Positions 1 through 7,074 of a stretch of 64,000 bases of DNA are shown here, in pieces. This DNA comes from Geoglobus sp. UBA235 (GTDB lineage Archaea > Halobacteriota > Archaeoglobi > Archaeoglobales > Archaeoglobaceae). Within the stretch, counting starts at the first letter, position 1; each line of letters starts with the position of its first letter. Position numbers and translations under genes: made by a program. The notes beneath the pieces were generated by a model, which searched no databases, had not been told where the DNA came from, and was given only the letters and a program-made list of their open reading frames with translations. The DNA is taken from contig DACG01000017.1 of assembly GCA_002494725.1 (NCBI GenBank), forward strand, positions 60,115 to 124,114, read 5' to 3'.

Positions 1-69
1 TGCAACGAGAGCCCATATGCCACCAACGACTGCACCGTAAACGATGATTCTGACTGCAATGTCTATCAT
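1..69 (-). CDS. livH: Branched-chain amino-acid ABC permease (LivH type), N-terminal fragment
   Basis: Only the first 23 codons are inside the window; the gene runs off the left edge. The reading frame opens with ATG at 67-69 and encodes MIDIAVRIIVYGAVVGGIWA and on, a hydrophobic start typical of the LivH permease of branched-chain amino-acid importers. It lies 72 nt downstream of the stop of the solute-binding protein gene on the same strand, and livG/livF are divergent on the other side, so the importer is split between two divergent transcripts. The second permease (livM) is expected to follow beyond the edge. Assignment is from context plus a short N-terminus, so it is inference supported by synteny. 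Confidence 0.7.
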   Translation of the reverse strand, partial: MIDIAVRIIVYGAVVGGIWALVA

Positions 70-141
70 GTTTTATGATGATTTGACAAAAAATAAAAAA
101 ATTTCGGTTAAAAGTTTACAAAATCAAGTGGCTTTATTAAA

Positions 142-1479
142 CTAAATCCATGGTGGCAACTTCAGCTGTCCATTTGCGACTGTGGATGGATAGATTATGT
201 ACTGCTTACCATCCTGCCACTGAGCTATCCAGTTCCTGACGTAGTCGTCACCCCAGACCAAAGCATGGTTCTTGTGGAATGCAACATTTCTCGTAAGCTT
301 TGCTGGATTTCCTGGCTTGTACTTTTCAAGGTACTTGACAACAACATCTGGATCGAATGGATTCTTCTCTCCTGCCTTGTAGGCAGCCTCTACAGCCATC
401 TTGTAGATGTAAACTGCATCGTAAGCTCCATAAGCTTGGTGAGACTCGGGATAGTGCCCGTATTCCTTCTTGTAGGCCTCAACAAACTTTGCTGCCATCT
501 CCGTTGGTGGTGCTGTCACGAGAACGCCACCATCAGCCAAGAATATGTAGTAGTTCGCAGCGCCTCCGGTTTTCTCATAGAATCCTGCATCTATTGCAGC
601 GAGGTCATGTCCTGCAAGAAGCGCCGGGATCTGGAGCTCGGCCCACTGCTTCGCAAGAACGTCTCCAGTTCCTGCAATTGCCAGTATGGGCATTATCAGG
701 TCTGCACCCTTGTCCTGAGCATCAAGCAGGAGCTGCTCATACTCCGTGTACCCTCTTGGAACCTTCTCATCGCCAACAATTTCTATGTTCCTTTCCTCGA
801 GGAGAGGTGTAAGGCCCTTCATAACCGCATCGGTCCACACATGCTCATCTCTGATTATGTACACCTTATTTACCGTAACTCCCTGGTCCCTCAGATAATC
901 GATCATCTCAGCAAGATCCCATGCAAATGTTGAACCGTTGTTCTGGCTTATTCTGAACCAGTACTTGTACTTGTCATACTCCTTTGCAACCATCGCAGGA
1001 TGAGCGGGACTTGAAGCGTCAGCAAGGAATACAGTTTTTGTTTCAGCCATAACCTCCATCATGGCACTCATGATACCGCTGCTGAATCCTCCCGTTATCA
1101 TGTCAGCCTTCTCTTCTGTTGCAAGCCTTCTGAATTCTTTTGTGGCCTCATCCGGCTTGAGCTTTGTGTCTCCAACAACAACTCTCACCTTGAGACCAAG
1201 GATGCCGCCCTGAGCGTTGATCTCCTTTGCTGCAAGCATGGCAGCATTCTTTTCAGCCGTACCTTCAGGTAACGCCATTGGGCCGATTACTCCAATCACA
1301 ACCTCTTTTTTACCACCAAATGGTGGTGGTGTTGCGGTCTTTTCTGGTGTGGGAGTTGGTTTTGGGGTTTCTGTAGCAGCTGGTTTTGGAGTTGGAGTAG
1401 CCTCTGGTTTTTTCTCTTCCTGTGCACATCCGAACACCAGCACAGCCAACAATACCAGTATCAACACTTTCCGCATCAT
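142..1479 (-). CDS. Branched-chain amino-acid ABC transporter substrate-binding lipoprotein
   Basis: A periplasmic-binding-protein of the LivJ/LivK type (Peripla_BP_6 fold), 445 aa from the first of two tandem ATGs at 1474-1479. It opens with a hydrophobic stretch and a lipobox (VFGC), so the mature protein should be lipid-anchored through Cys. A Thr/Pro/Lys-rich stalk of about 35 residues follows, then the ligand-binding domain beginning near KKEVVIGVIGPMALPEG. The ORF could be extended 17 codons upstream, but that extension would run across the promoter and would bury the signal peptide, so it is rejected. No Shine-Dalgarno precedes the start; a TATA-like AAATATTTAAG lies about 27 nt upstream, which suggests a leaderless transcript. 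It captures branched-chain or related amino acids for the LivHMGF importer. Confidence 0.92.
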   Translation of the reverse strand: MMRKVLILVLLAVLVFGCAQEEKKPEATPTPKPAATETPKPTPTPEKTATPPPFGGKKEVVIGVIGPMALPEGTAEKNAAMLAAKEINAQGGILGLKVRVVVGDTKLKPDEATKEFRRLATEEKADMITGGFSSGIMSAMMEVMAETKTVFLADASSPAHPAMVAKEYDKYKYWFRISQNNGSTFAWDLAEMIDYLRDQGVTVNKVYIIRDEHVWTDAVMKGLTPLLEERNIEIVGDEKVPRGYTEYEQLLLDAQDKGADLIMPILAIAGTGDVLAKQWAELQIPALLAGHDLAAIDAGFYEKTGGAANYYIFLADGGVLVTAPPTEMAAKFVEAYKKEYGHYPESHQAYGAYDAVYIYKMAVEAAYKAGEKNPFDPDVVVKYLEKYKPGNPAKLTRNVAFHKNHALVWGDDYVRNWIAQWQDGKQYIIYPSTVANGQLKLPPWI

Positions 1480-1502
1480 TAATTGTGATTGAGAAAGGTA
1501 AT

Positions 1503-1513
1503 ACTTAAATATT
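1503..1513. promoter_or_regulatory. Shared bidirectional TATA region between the binding protein and livG
   Basis: The run ACTTAAATATT is nearly self-complementary and sits 26-29 nt from both the minus-strand binding-protein ATG (1479) and the plus-strand livG ATG (1537). Either strand reads as a TATA box at the spacing expected for a leaderless archaeal mRNA. The two transcripts of the importer therefore appear to start from one overlapping element. Confidence 0.5.
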
Positions 1514-1536
1514 TCGAATGCACTAACCAATTTACG

Positions 1537-2232
1537 ATGAAGACTTTACTTAAGGTGGAAAATGTAAAGAAAAAATTCGGTGAACTTGTAGCTTTGGAAA
1601 ACATAAACTTCGAAGTAGTTGACAAAGAATGTCTGGGTATAATAGGACCCAATGGAGCTGGCAAGACGACACTGTTCAATGTGATCTCCGGATACATGAG
1701 GCCAACCGAGGGGAGGGTGGAATTCATGGGGAAAGATATTACAGGCAAGAGGCCAAGTGAACTTGCAAAGCTTGGACTTGTCAGAACCTTTCAGCTCATA
1801 AAGGCATTCATGAACATGAGCGTTGAGGAAAACTTCAGGGTTATAACAGACGACTACAAGGAGATAATGAAGGATTTCGATCTCTGGAGCAAAAGGGACA
1901 TGCTTGCAAGAAATCTACCACAGGGAGATCTGAGGAAGCTCAACATAGGTCTTGCTCTTGCCACAAATCCAAAACTCCTGCTACTGGACGAGCCATTTTC
2001 TGGACTGAGCCCGAGAGAGTGTGCAGAGCTTCATTCAGCAATAGACAGACTGAAAGAGAGAGAGGTTACAATGATAGTCATCGAGCACAAGCTTAAGGAG
2101 CTTTTCAATCACGCTGAAAGGGTTATTGTTCTTAATTACGGAGTACTGCTCTGTCAGGGAACTCCTGAAGAGATCGTGAGAGACATAAGGGTTATTGAGG
2201 CATACTTGGGTGATGGATATGCAGTTGCTTGA
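1537..2232 (+). CDS. livG: Branched-chain amino-acid ABC transporter ATP-binding protein LivG
   Basis: ABC ATPase of the LivG class, 231 aa. Walker A is GPNGAGKTT, the signature loop region reads LPQGDLRKL (a LivG-like degenerate LSGG), and Walker B is LLLLDEPFSGLSP followed by the switch His in VIEHKL. The ORF can be opened 16 codons earlier, but the TATA box overlaps that extension and the family N-terminus begins at MKTLLKVENVKK, so ATG 1537 is chosen; the transcript would be leaderless. The end overlaps the livF start by 14 nt, which indicates translational coupling. It energises the LivHM permease. Confidence 0.92.
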   Translation: MKTLLKVENVKKKFGELVALENINFEVVDKECLGIIGPNGAGKTTLFNVISGYMRPTEGRVEFMGKDITGKRPSELAKLGLVRTFQLIKAFMNMSVEENFRVITDDYKEIMKDFDLWSKRDMLARNLPQGDLRKLNIGLALATNPKLLLLDEPFSGLSPRECAELHSAIDRLKEREVTMIVIEHKLKELFNHAERVIVLNYGVLLCQGTPEEIVRDIRVIEAYLGDGYAVA

Positions 2233-2908
2233 GGTTGAGGGCCTGAACTCTTACTATGGCAGAGCTCACATCCTTCACGGAGTCAATCTTGATGTTGGAA
2301 AGGGAGAGGTTGTTGCTGTTCTGGGTCCAAATGGGGCTGGCAAGACAACACTGCTGAACTCAATATGCGGACTTGTGAAGAGCGATGGAAAAATAAGCTT
2401 CAATGGAGAGAGGATTGACAGCTTAAAGCCACATGAGAGGATAAGAAAGGGAATAGGAGTGTGCCCTGAGGGAAGAAAGCTCTTTCCGTTTATGACAGTT
2501 GAGGACAATTTAAAACTTGGGGCGAGAGATGAGAACTGTGAGGAACAGCTCAAATTTGTTTATGAGCTATTCCCCAGGATCAGGGAATTGAAGAACAATA
2601 TAGTCAGAAACATGAGCGGTGGAGAGCAGCAGATGGTTGCAATTGGCAGGGCTTTGATGTCGAATCCAAATCTTCTGCTTCTTGATGAGCCGTCAATGGG
2701 TCTCGCCCCAATAATCCTCGGAAAAATTCTTGAAGCCCTGAAAAGAATAAAAGAAGAGACAGACATCTCAATACTGCTCGTGGAGCAGAACGTTCATTTG
2801 GCCCTTGAGCTCGCAGACAGGGTTAATGTGCTCATAAAGGGAGAGATAGTCAGAGAAGGGAGGGCTGATGAGATGGATGATCTCGAAAAGCATTATTTCG
2901 AGCTTTGA
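2219..2908 (+). CDS. livF: Branched-chain amino-acid ABC transporter ATP-binding protein LivF
   Basis: Second ABC ATPase of the Liv importer, 229 aa. Walker A GPNGAGKTT, signature MSGGEQQ, Walker B LLLLDEPSMGLAP and switch region LLVEQNV are all intact, and the length is typical for LivF. Three in-frame starts are possible (2195, 2213, 2219). ATG 2219 is preferred because a GGTG at 2209-2212 gives 6 nt spacing, whereas it would abut 2213. The gene overlaps the livG stop. A CBS-domain gene follows 12 nt later on the same strand. Confidence 0.92.
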   Translation: MQLLEVEGLNSYYGRAHILHGVNLDVGKGEVVAVLGPNGAGKTTLLNSICGLVKSDGKISFNGERIDSLKPHERIRKGIGVCPEGRKLFPFMTVEDNLKLGARDENCEEQLKFVYELFPRIRELKNNIVRNMSGGEQQMVAIGRALMSNPNLLLLDEPSMGLAPIILGKILEALKRIKEETDISILLVEQNVHLALELADRVNVLIKGEIVREGRADEMDDLEKHYFEL

Positions 2909-2920
2909 GGAGGTGACTGA

Positions 2921-3331
2921 ATGACGGTTGTCATGAGGGTTAGAGATGTTATGAATAAGGATGTGACAAGAATCAATGCAAGAACTGATGTTGCAACGGC
3001 AACAAAGATAATGGTGGACAAGGGTGTCAGGTGTGCTGTTGTTGTTGACGACAACGGCAAACCCCTTGGGATAGTGACAGAAGGTTCAATTGCCAGAAAA
3101 GTCGTGAGGGACTGCAAGGATCCGAGCAAGATAAAGGTGAGCGAGATAATGTCCTCTCCCCTGAAAACAATACCTGCAGATGCGACTCTGAGAGAAGCTT
3201 CAGAAAAACTGCTTGAGGAGGGTGTGAATCAGCTTTACGTTGAGGAGGATGGAGAGATAGTTGGTCTCATCACCGAGCACAGAATTCTAAAGGCAATTAA
3301 CGAGGTTGTTCTTACACTCATATCAATTTAA
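2921..3331 (+). CDS. Tandem CBS-domain protein
   Basis: A 136-aa protein made of two CBS motifs, about residues 5-60 and 70-130 (VRDVMNKDVTRINARTDVA and VSEIMSSPLKTIPADATLRE). Such stand-alone CBS pairs bind adenine nucleotides or related ligands and act as energy sensors for partner proteins. A strong Shine-Dalgarno GGAGGTGA (2909-2916) lies 5 nt before the ATG. The gene follows livF by 12 nt, so it is probably co-transcribed with livGF and may tune import, which is inference from position only. The ligand cannot be read from the sequence. Confidence 0.88.
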   Translation: MTVVMRVRDVMNKDVTRINARTDVATATKIMVDKGVRCAVVVDDNGKPLGIVTEGSIARKVVRDCKDPSKIKVSEIMSSPLKTIPADATLREASEKLLEEGVNQLYVEEDGEIVGLITEHRILKAINEVVLTLISI

Positions 3332-3402
3332 ACCATTTTCAATTTACGGATTTATCATTAAATTTTTAAAGAGTGTTTACAATGTAATATCAAGGTGGTG
3401 AA

Positions 3403-4155
3403 ATGAGGTTCAAGGACAGGGTTGTTTTGGTAACAGGTGCTGGAAGGGGAATTGGAAGAGCAATAGCGGAAGCTTTTGCAAAAGAGGGGGCAAAGGTTGC
3501 TGTTAATGACATAAATGAGGAAACGGCAAAGAACACGGCTGAAGAGCTGAAAAAGCTTGGTGGAAATGCTATCGGAGTCAAGGCAGACGTCACAGACTAT
3601 GAAGATGTGAAGAAAATGGTTGAGGAGGTGAAAAAGGTCTTTGGCCCTGTTGACATTCTTGTCAACAACGCAGGTTTCTGGACAATAAAGAAATTCACAG
3701 ACACAACACCTGAGGACTGGGAGAAGGACATAAGGATCTGCTATTATGGAACATTAAACTGTACACACGCAGTTCTGAAGGACATGATTGAAAAGAAATA
3801 TGGGAGAGTGATAAACATAGTCAGTGATGCTGGCAGAATTGGAGAGCCTTACCTCACAGTATATTCAGGAGCAAAAGCTGCTGTCATCGGATTCAGCAAA
3901 GCTCTGGCAAAGGAGGTTGCGAGACACAACATAACAGTGAACTGCGTTGCTGCTGGAGTTACAAAAACACCCGGAGTTGAGGGGTTCCTGAAGAGCGTTG
4001 GTGGTGAGGAGAAGCTTGTAAGGGCATATCCAAGGGGAAGACTTGGAAATCCTGAGGACATTGCCAATGGCGTTATATTCTTTGCTCTCGATGAGTCAGA
4101 GTACATTACTGGGCAGGTGATAAGCATAAGCGGAGGGTACACGACTGTTGGATGA
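3403..4155 (+). CDS. Short-chain dehydrogenase/reductase (FabG-like, SDR family)
   Basis: Classical SDR oxidoreductase of 250 aa. The cofactor-binding motif TGAGRGIG is at residues 11-18, NNAG lies near 88, and the catalytic Ser/Tyr-x3-Lys are in IVSDAGRIGE and VYSGAK. The C-terminus EYITGQVISISGGYTTVG is typical of FabG-like members. Asp in NDINEE after the second beta strand suggests NAD(H) preference. Archaea lack a standard fatty acid synthase, so a 3-hydroxyacyl-CoA or alicyclic hydroxyacyl-CoA dehydrogenase role is more likely than FabG proper; the substrate is not evident. A Shine-Dalgarno (AGGTGGTGA, 3392-3400) precedes the ATG and a TATA-like AATTTTTAAA is at 3361-3370. It is probably monocistronic, with a T-rich tract after the stop. 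Confidence 0.9.
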   Translation: MRFKDRVVLVTGAGRGIGRAIAEAFAKEGAKVAVNDINEETAKNTAEELKKLGGNAIGVKADVTDYEDVKKMVEEVKKVFGPVDILVNNAGFWTIKKFTDTTPEDWEKDIRICYYGTLNCTHAVLKDMIEKKYGRVINIVSDAGRIGEPYLTVYSGAKAAVIGFSKALAKEVARHNITVNCVAAGVTKTPGVEGFLKSVGGEEKLVRAYPRGRLGNPEDIANGVIFFALDESEYITGQVISISGGYTTVG

Positions 4156-4194
4156 TTTTTTTAATTTATTTTATTTTAAAAATTTATTAAAAAG

Positions 4195-4208
4195 AATATT
4201 TTAATAAC
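4195..4208 (+). promoter_or_regulatory. Candidate TATA promoter of an intergenic RNA
   Basis: The AT run AATATTTTAATAAC has its centre near 4201, about 25 nt before the first of five stem-loops (which starts at 4223). This is the spacing expected between an archaeal TATA box and its start site. It is too far from any coding start to serve a protein gene. Inference only. Confidence 0.3.
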
Positions 4209-4222
4209 GTGAAAGGATGTGA

Positions 4223-4426
4223 GCAGACACCTGAAGTTATCTGCCAATTTCCTCGCGATGGGCTTTGACTCTCACTAAGCCGATGTTCTGCAGGGGATAA
4301 AAACATCGAGAGACTCATTCGTTCCCATTTGACAGTTTTTTGGAGACTTGCGATCAGATTCCGCTGATTGAACAGAATCTGGAATTGATCCTTGAGAGCT
4401 CCAGCTTTTATTGGAGCTCAATCAGG
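4223..4426 (+). ncRNA. Candidate structured RNA: five successive stem-loops in a 347-nt intergenic gap
   Basis: No credible ORF occupies 4156-4502. It holds a chain of perfect inverted repeats: GCAGA 4223-4227 with TCTGC 4240-4244; GGCTT 4261-4265 with AAGCC 4277-4281; GATGTT 4282-4287 with AACATC 4302-4307; CAGATTC 4355-4361 with GAATCTG 4375-4381; GAGCTCCA 4396-4403 with TGGAGCTC 4412-4419. The last arm extends outward (CC.TGA / TCA.GG) through small bulges. A TATA-like element sits about 25 nt upstream, and the promoter of the next operon lies after the last stem, so this would be an independent RNA rather than an mRNA leader. It does not match tRNA, SRP RNA or RNase P RNA, and no clear C/D boxes were seen. 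The strand is assumed from the upstream TATA. Confidence 0.35.
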
Positions 4427-4456
4427 AGGACCGAATCTTAGTTCATGATGTAAAAA

Positions 4457-4464
4457 AATTTAAG
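4457..4464 (+). promoter_or_regulatory. TATA box of the zinc-ribbon/AOR operon
   Basis: AATTTAAG lies 42 nt before the ATG at 4503, leaving room for a short leader that contains the Shine-Dalgarno GAGGTG at 4491-4496. It is the first promoter-like element upstream of the four-gene tungstoenzyme operon. Confidence 0.45.
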
Positions 4465-4502
4465 TATCAATCTTTACAAAGTAAATATCAGAGGTGTTAT
4501 TT

Positions 4503-4649
4503 ATGACATTGTCAACAAGATGTCTGAACTGCAGAAAAAGGTTTGAGGTTGAAAGAAATCAGGAAATTGCTGAATGTCCTCATTGCGGAAGTAAATGGAG
4601 AATATCATGGGTTGATGCTGATCAGCCAAAGGTTCAGGGGCCCGCATAG
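4503..4649 (+). CDS. 48-aa zinc-ribbon protein leading the AOR operon
   Basis: A small gene below usual length cut-offs. It encodes 48 aa with two CxxC knuckles (Cys7-Cys10 in RCLNCRK and Cys25-Cys28 in ECPHCGS), the pattern of a single rubredoxin-like or zinc-ribbon fold. The ATG at 4503 has a Shine-Dalgarno GAGGTG 6 nt upstream, and the stop at 4647-4649 is 8 nt before the ATG of the aldehyde oxidoreductase, so it is the first gene of that operon. The Trp/Asp-containing C-terminal tail WRISWVDADQP follows the second knuckle. Possible roles are metal or electron carrier or assembly helper for the tungstoenzyme; nothing in the sequence decides between them. Confidence 0.75.
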   Translation: MTLSTRCLNCRKRFEVERNQEIAECPHCGSKWRISWVDADQPKVQGPA

Positions 4650-4657
4650 GTGGTAGA

Positions 4658-6583
4658 ATGGTGCTGAAGAGAAAGGTTGCATTTGTTGATCTGACAAAGG
4701 AAAAGGCTGTTGTGGAAGAAATACCCGTAGAGCTCAGAAAGATGCATCTTGGAGGCAGAGGGCTTAACTGGTACTACCTCTACAACAACATCCCACCTGA
4801 TGCCGATCCACTTGGAGAGGAAAATATACTTGCCGTTGGATCAGGACTGCTTTCAGGATTTCCTGCCTTAGGAGCTGGGAGAGCCCAGATCTCTGCCAAA
4901 AGCCCAATTACAGGAGGAGTTGGAGATTCAAACATGGGAGGAGCCTTTGCCCCACAGCTGAAGTATGCCGGGTTTGACCACATAATTGTGAAGGGAAGGG
5001 CAAAAAGACCTGTTTACATTCTTGTCAAGGATGGTGAGATCGAGATAAGGGGGGCTGAGCATCTCTGGGGCATGGACACTCACGAAACTCAGAAGGCAAT
5101 AAGAGAGGAGATAGAAGATGACAGGGCTGAATCAATGGTTATTGGAAGGGCAGGAGAGAACAGAGTTGTCTTTGCCAATGTCATGAACGGCATAAAGAAT
5201 TCTGGAGGCAGGAGCGGACTTGGAGCTGTTATGGGCTCGAAAAATCTGAAAGCGATTGCTGCAAGCGGATCAATAGATGTTGAGGTTCACGATCCTGAAA
5301 ACCTCCTCAGATATGCCCTTGAGGTTGATGAGAGAGCGAGAAGTACCAAGTGGGCTAAAACCCTTGGAAGGCTTGGAACTCCTCTGCTTTATGATGTTTC
5401 ATATACCACAGGCTTTATTGGAACGATGAACTGGCAGTACAACACTCCCGGAGAGGATGGCTCTCCTCTTGAGGCAGAAAATCTGGAAAAATTTGGAGTG
5501 AAGATGGTCGCATGCATTGGGTGCAGCGTTCACTGCAGGCACAGGGTGAAGATCAGAGAGGGTAAGAATGCTGGCCTGACAACTGAAGGCCCGGAATATG
5601 CCGCTGCAGGAGCATTTGGAACGGGAGTTGGGATTTACGACTGGGAGTTTGTGATAAAGGGGAATGCCGAGTGCAACAGGTGGGGTGTTGACATAATCTC
5701 AATGGGCACAACGGTTGCCTGGGCTTTTGAGCTCTTCCAGAGAGGATACATCACCGAAAAGGATACATTTGGTCTGAAGCTGGAATGGGGAAATGAGGAG
5801 GCTGTTTTGGAGCTTGCAAGAATGATAGTTGAAAGAGAGGGTATCGGGAACATCCTTGCTGAAGGGTTCAGGAAAGCTGCTGAACATTTTGGAGAGGAAA
5901 CTCTCTATTATGCAAATCAGACCAAGAACCATCCCAACTTGCTTACAGATGAGAGAGGGATTCCAAGCTTTGCCCTGGGTATTGCAACATCAACGAGAGG
6001 AGCGGATCATCTGCGAAGCAGGCCTGGAATAGATCTTTTCCAGCTTCCTGAGGATGTGCTTGAAAGCATATACGGGCATAAAATTGTGAGCGACTTCACA
6101 GCCTACGAGACAAAGGGAATCATGGTGTGGTGGCATGAATTGCTTTACAACATAGTCGACAGCCTTGGCATATGCAAATTCCAGACCGTATTCAACTCAG
6201 CCAACTCTCCGAAGTTCGAGGACTACATACCGCTGATAAAATATGCAACGGGAATTGAGCTGACAAAGCAGCAGCTCATGGAGATAGGAGAGAGGAACTA
6301 CACAATTGAGAGACTGTTCAATGTGATGAACGGCTTCAGCAGAAAGGATGACTACCCTCCGGAAAGGTACTTCAGAGAGGAAACGAAGAGAGGTTTGCCG
6401 TTCATGAAGGGCAGAAAGCTGGACAGAGAGAGGTATGAAAGGATGCTTGATGAATACTACAGACAGCACGGGTGGGATGAGAATGGAGTACCAAAGGAGG
6501 AGACACTTACAAGGCTTGGAATAGAGAGGCCTAGGATGAACTTTCCGGAAATTGAGAGAGCTGTTGATGTGAGGAAGAGGTGA
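4658..6583 (+). CDS. aor: Tungsten-containing aldehyde:ferredoxin oxidoreductase
   Basis: AOR-family enzyme of 641 aa, oxidising aldehydes to carboxylic acids with ferredoxin as acceptor, using a bis-tungstopterin and one [4Fe-4S] cluster. The N-terminal domain begins with the AOR signature of GGRGLNWYYLY; cofactor-contact regions GDSNMGGAFAPQLKYAGFD and GRSGLGAVMGSKNLKA are present. Cluster cysteines are in CIGCSVHC (about residues 286-293, C-x2-C-x3-C) and the distal Cys in GICKFQ near 506. The pterin-binding RGADH segment is intact. GGTGGT before the ATG serves as ribosome-binding site. It is followed after 4 nt by a polyferredoxin and then by a MoaD fusion, suggesting a dedicated electron acceptor and cofactor supply. 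A diverged paralogue lies at 49.8 kb. Confidence 0.95.
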   Translation: MVLKRKVAFVDLTKEKAVVEEIPVELRKMHLGGRGLNWYYLYNNIPPDADPLGEENILAVGSGLLSGFPALGAGRAQISAKSPITGGVGDSNMGGAFAPQLKYAGFDHIIVKGRAKRPVYILVKDGEIEIRGAEHLWGMDTHETQKAIREEIEDDRAESMVIGRAGENRVVFANVMNGIKNSGGRSGLGAVMGSKNLKAIAASGSIDVEVHDPENLLRYALEVDERARSTKWAKTLGRLGTPLLYDVSYTTGFIGTMNWQYNTPGEDGSPLEAENLEKFGVKMVACIGCSVHCRHRVKIREGKNAGLTTEGPEYAAAGAFGTGVGIYDWEFVIKGNAECNRWGVDIISMGTTVAWAFELFQRGYITEKDTFGLKLEWGNEEAVLELARMIVEREGIGNILAEGFRKAAEHFGEETLYYANQTKNHPNLLTDERGIPSFALGIATSTRGADHLRSRPGIDLFQLPEDVLESIYGHKIVSDFTAYETKGIMVWWHELLYNIVDSLGICKFQTVFNSANSPKFEDYIPLIKYATGIELTKQQLMEIGERNYTIERLFNVMNGFSRKDDYPPERYFREETKRGLPFMKGRKLDRERYERMLDEYYRQHGWDENGVPKEETLTRLGIERPRMNFPEIERAVDVRKR

Positions 6584-6587
6584 AAGA

Positions 6588-7070
6588 ATGAGCGAGAAGA
6601 TTCTTGCTGTTTTCCCCGAGCTGTGCACGGGATGCAGGGACTGTGAGATAGTCTGCTCCCTCAGGCATTTAGGTGTGATAAACCCTGAAAGATCAAGGAT
6701 AAGGGTGCTCAGGGATGTCTTTGAGGGTTTTGAGCTTCCTCTTGTCTGCCTCCAGTGTGAGGATGCTCCGTGCATGAACTCATGCAGGGTCGAGGCTTTC
6801 TTTGTTGATGAGAGGAATGCCAAAATCATTGACTACGAAAAGTGCATAGCCTGCAGAAGGTGCATAATAGCCTGTCCCTTCGGTGTTAACTTTCTTGATC
6901 CCGTCACAAAAAAGCCATTGAAGTGCGATCTCTGCGAAGGAGACCCAGAGTGCGTGAAATTCTGCTCAACAGGAGCAGTCAGATACATGACAGCCGAAGA
7001 ATACAACAGGGAAAAGGTTAAACTCTCATCTGAAAAATACATTGAGGCAATAAAACAGGAGGAAAGGTAA
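6588..7070 (+). CDS. Four-cluster ferredoxin-like electron-transfer subunit of AOR
   Basis: A 160-aa HycB/DmsB-type iron-sulfur protein. Cys groups occur as CTGCRDCEIVC (residues 13-23), CLQCEDAPCMNSC, CIACRRCIIACP and CDLCEGDPECVKFC, enough for up to four [4Fe-4S] clusters in the usual pseudo-symmetric arrangement. It starts 4 nt after the aor stop with GGTGA overlapping that stop, so the two are coupled. By position it should accept electrons from the aldehyde oxidoreductase and pass them on. No membrane segment or signal peptide is visible, so the pair is cytoplasmic. Confidence 0.9.
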   Translation: MSEKILAVFPELCTGCRDCEIVCSLRHLGVINPERSRIRVLRDVFEGFELPLVCLQCEDAPCMNSCRVEAFFVDERNAKIIDYEKCIACRRCIIACPFGVNFLDPVTKKPLKCDLCEGDPECVKFCSTGAVRYMTAEEYNREKVKLSSEKYIEAIKQEER

Positions 7071-7074
7071 AGAG

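Noticed and set aside
265..933. A 222-aa plus-strand open frame opposite the Liv binding protein
   Set aside because: It lies wholly antisense to a gene with clear family motifs, has no recognisable domain and no promoter or ribosome-binding site.
3403..4155. Calling the SDR gene fabG
   Set aside because: Archaea lack the type II fatty acid synthase in which FabG acts; the family is too broad for that symbol.
4223..4440. Tungsten- or molybdenum-cofactor riboswitch for the AOR operon
   Set aside because: The operon's TATA box (4457-4464) is downstream of the stem-loops, so they would not be in its leader. The known Moco/Tuco motif is not recognisable.
4223..4440. Box C/D or H/ACA guide RNA
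   Set aside because: No convincing RUGAUGA and CUGA pair or terminal ACA at correct spacing was found.
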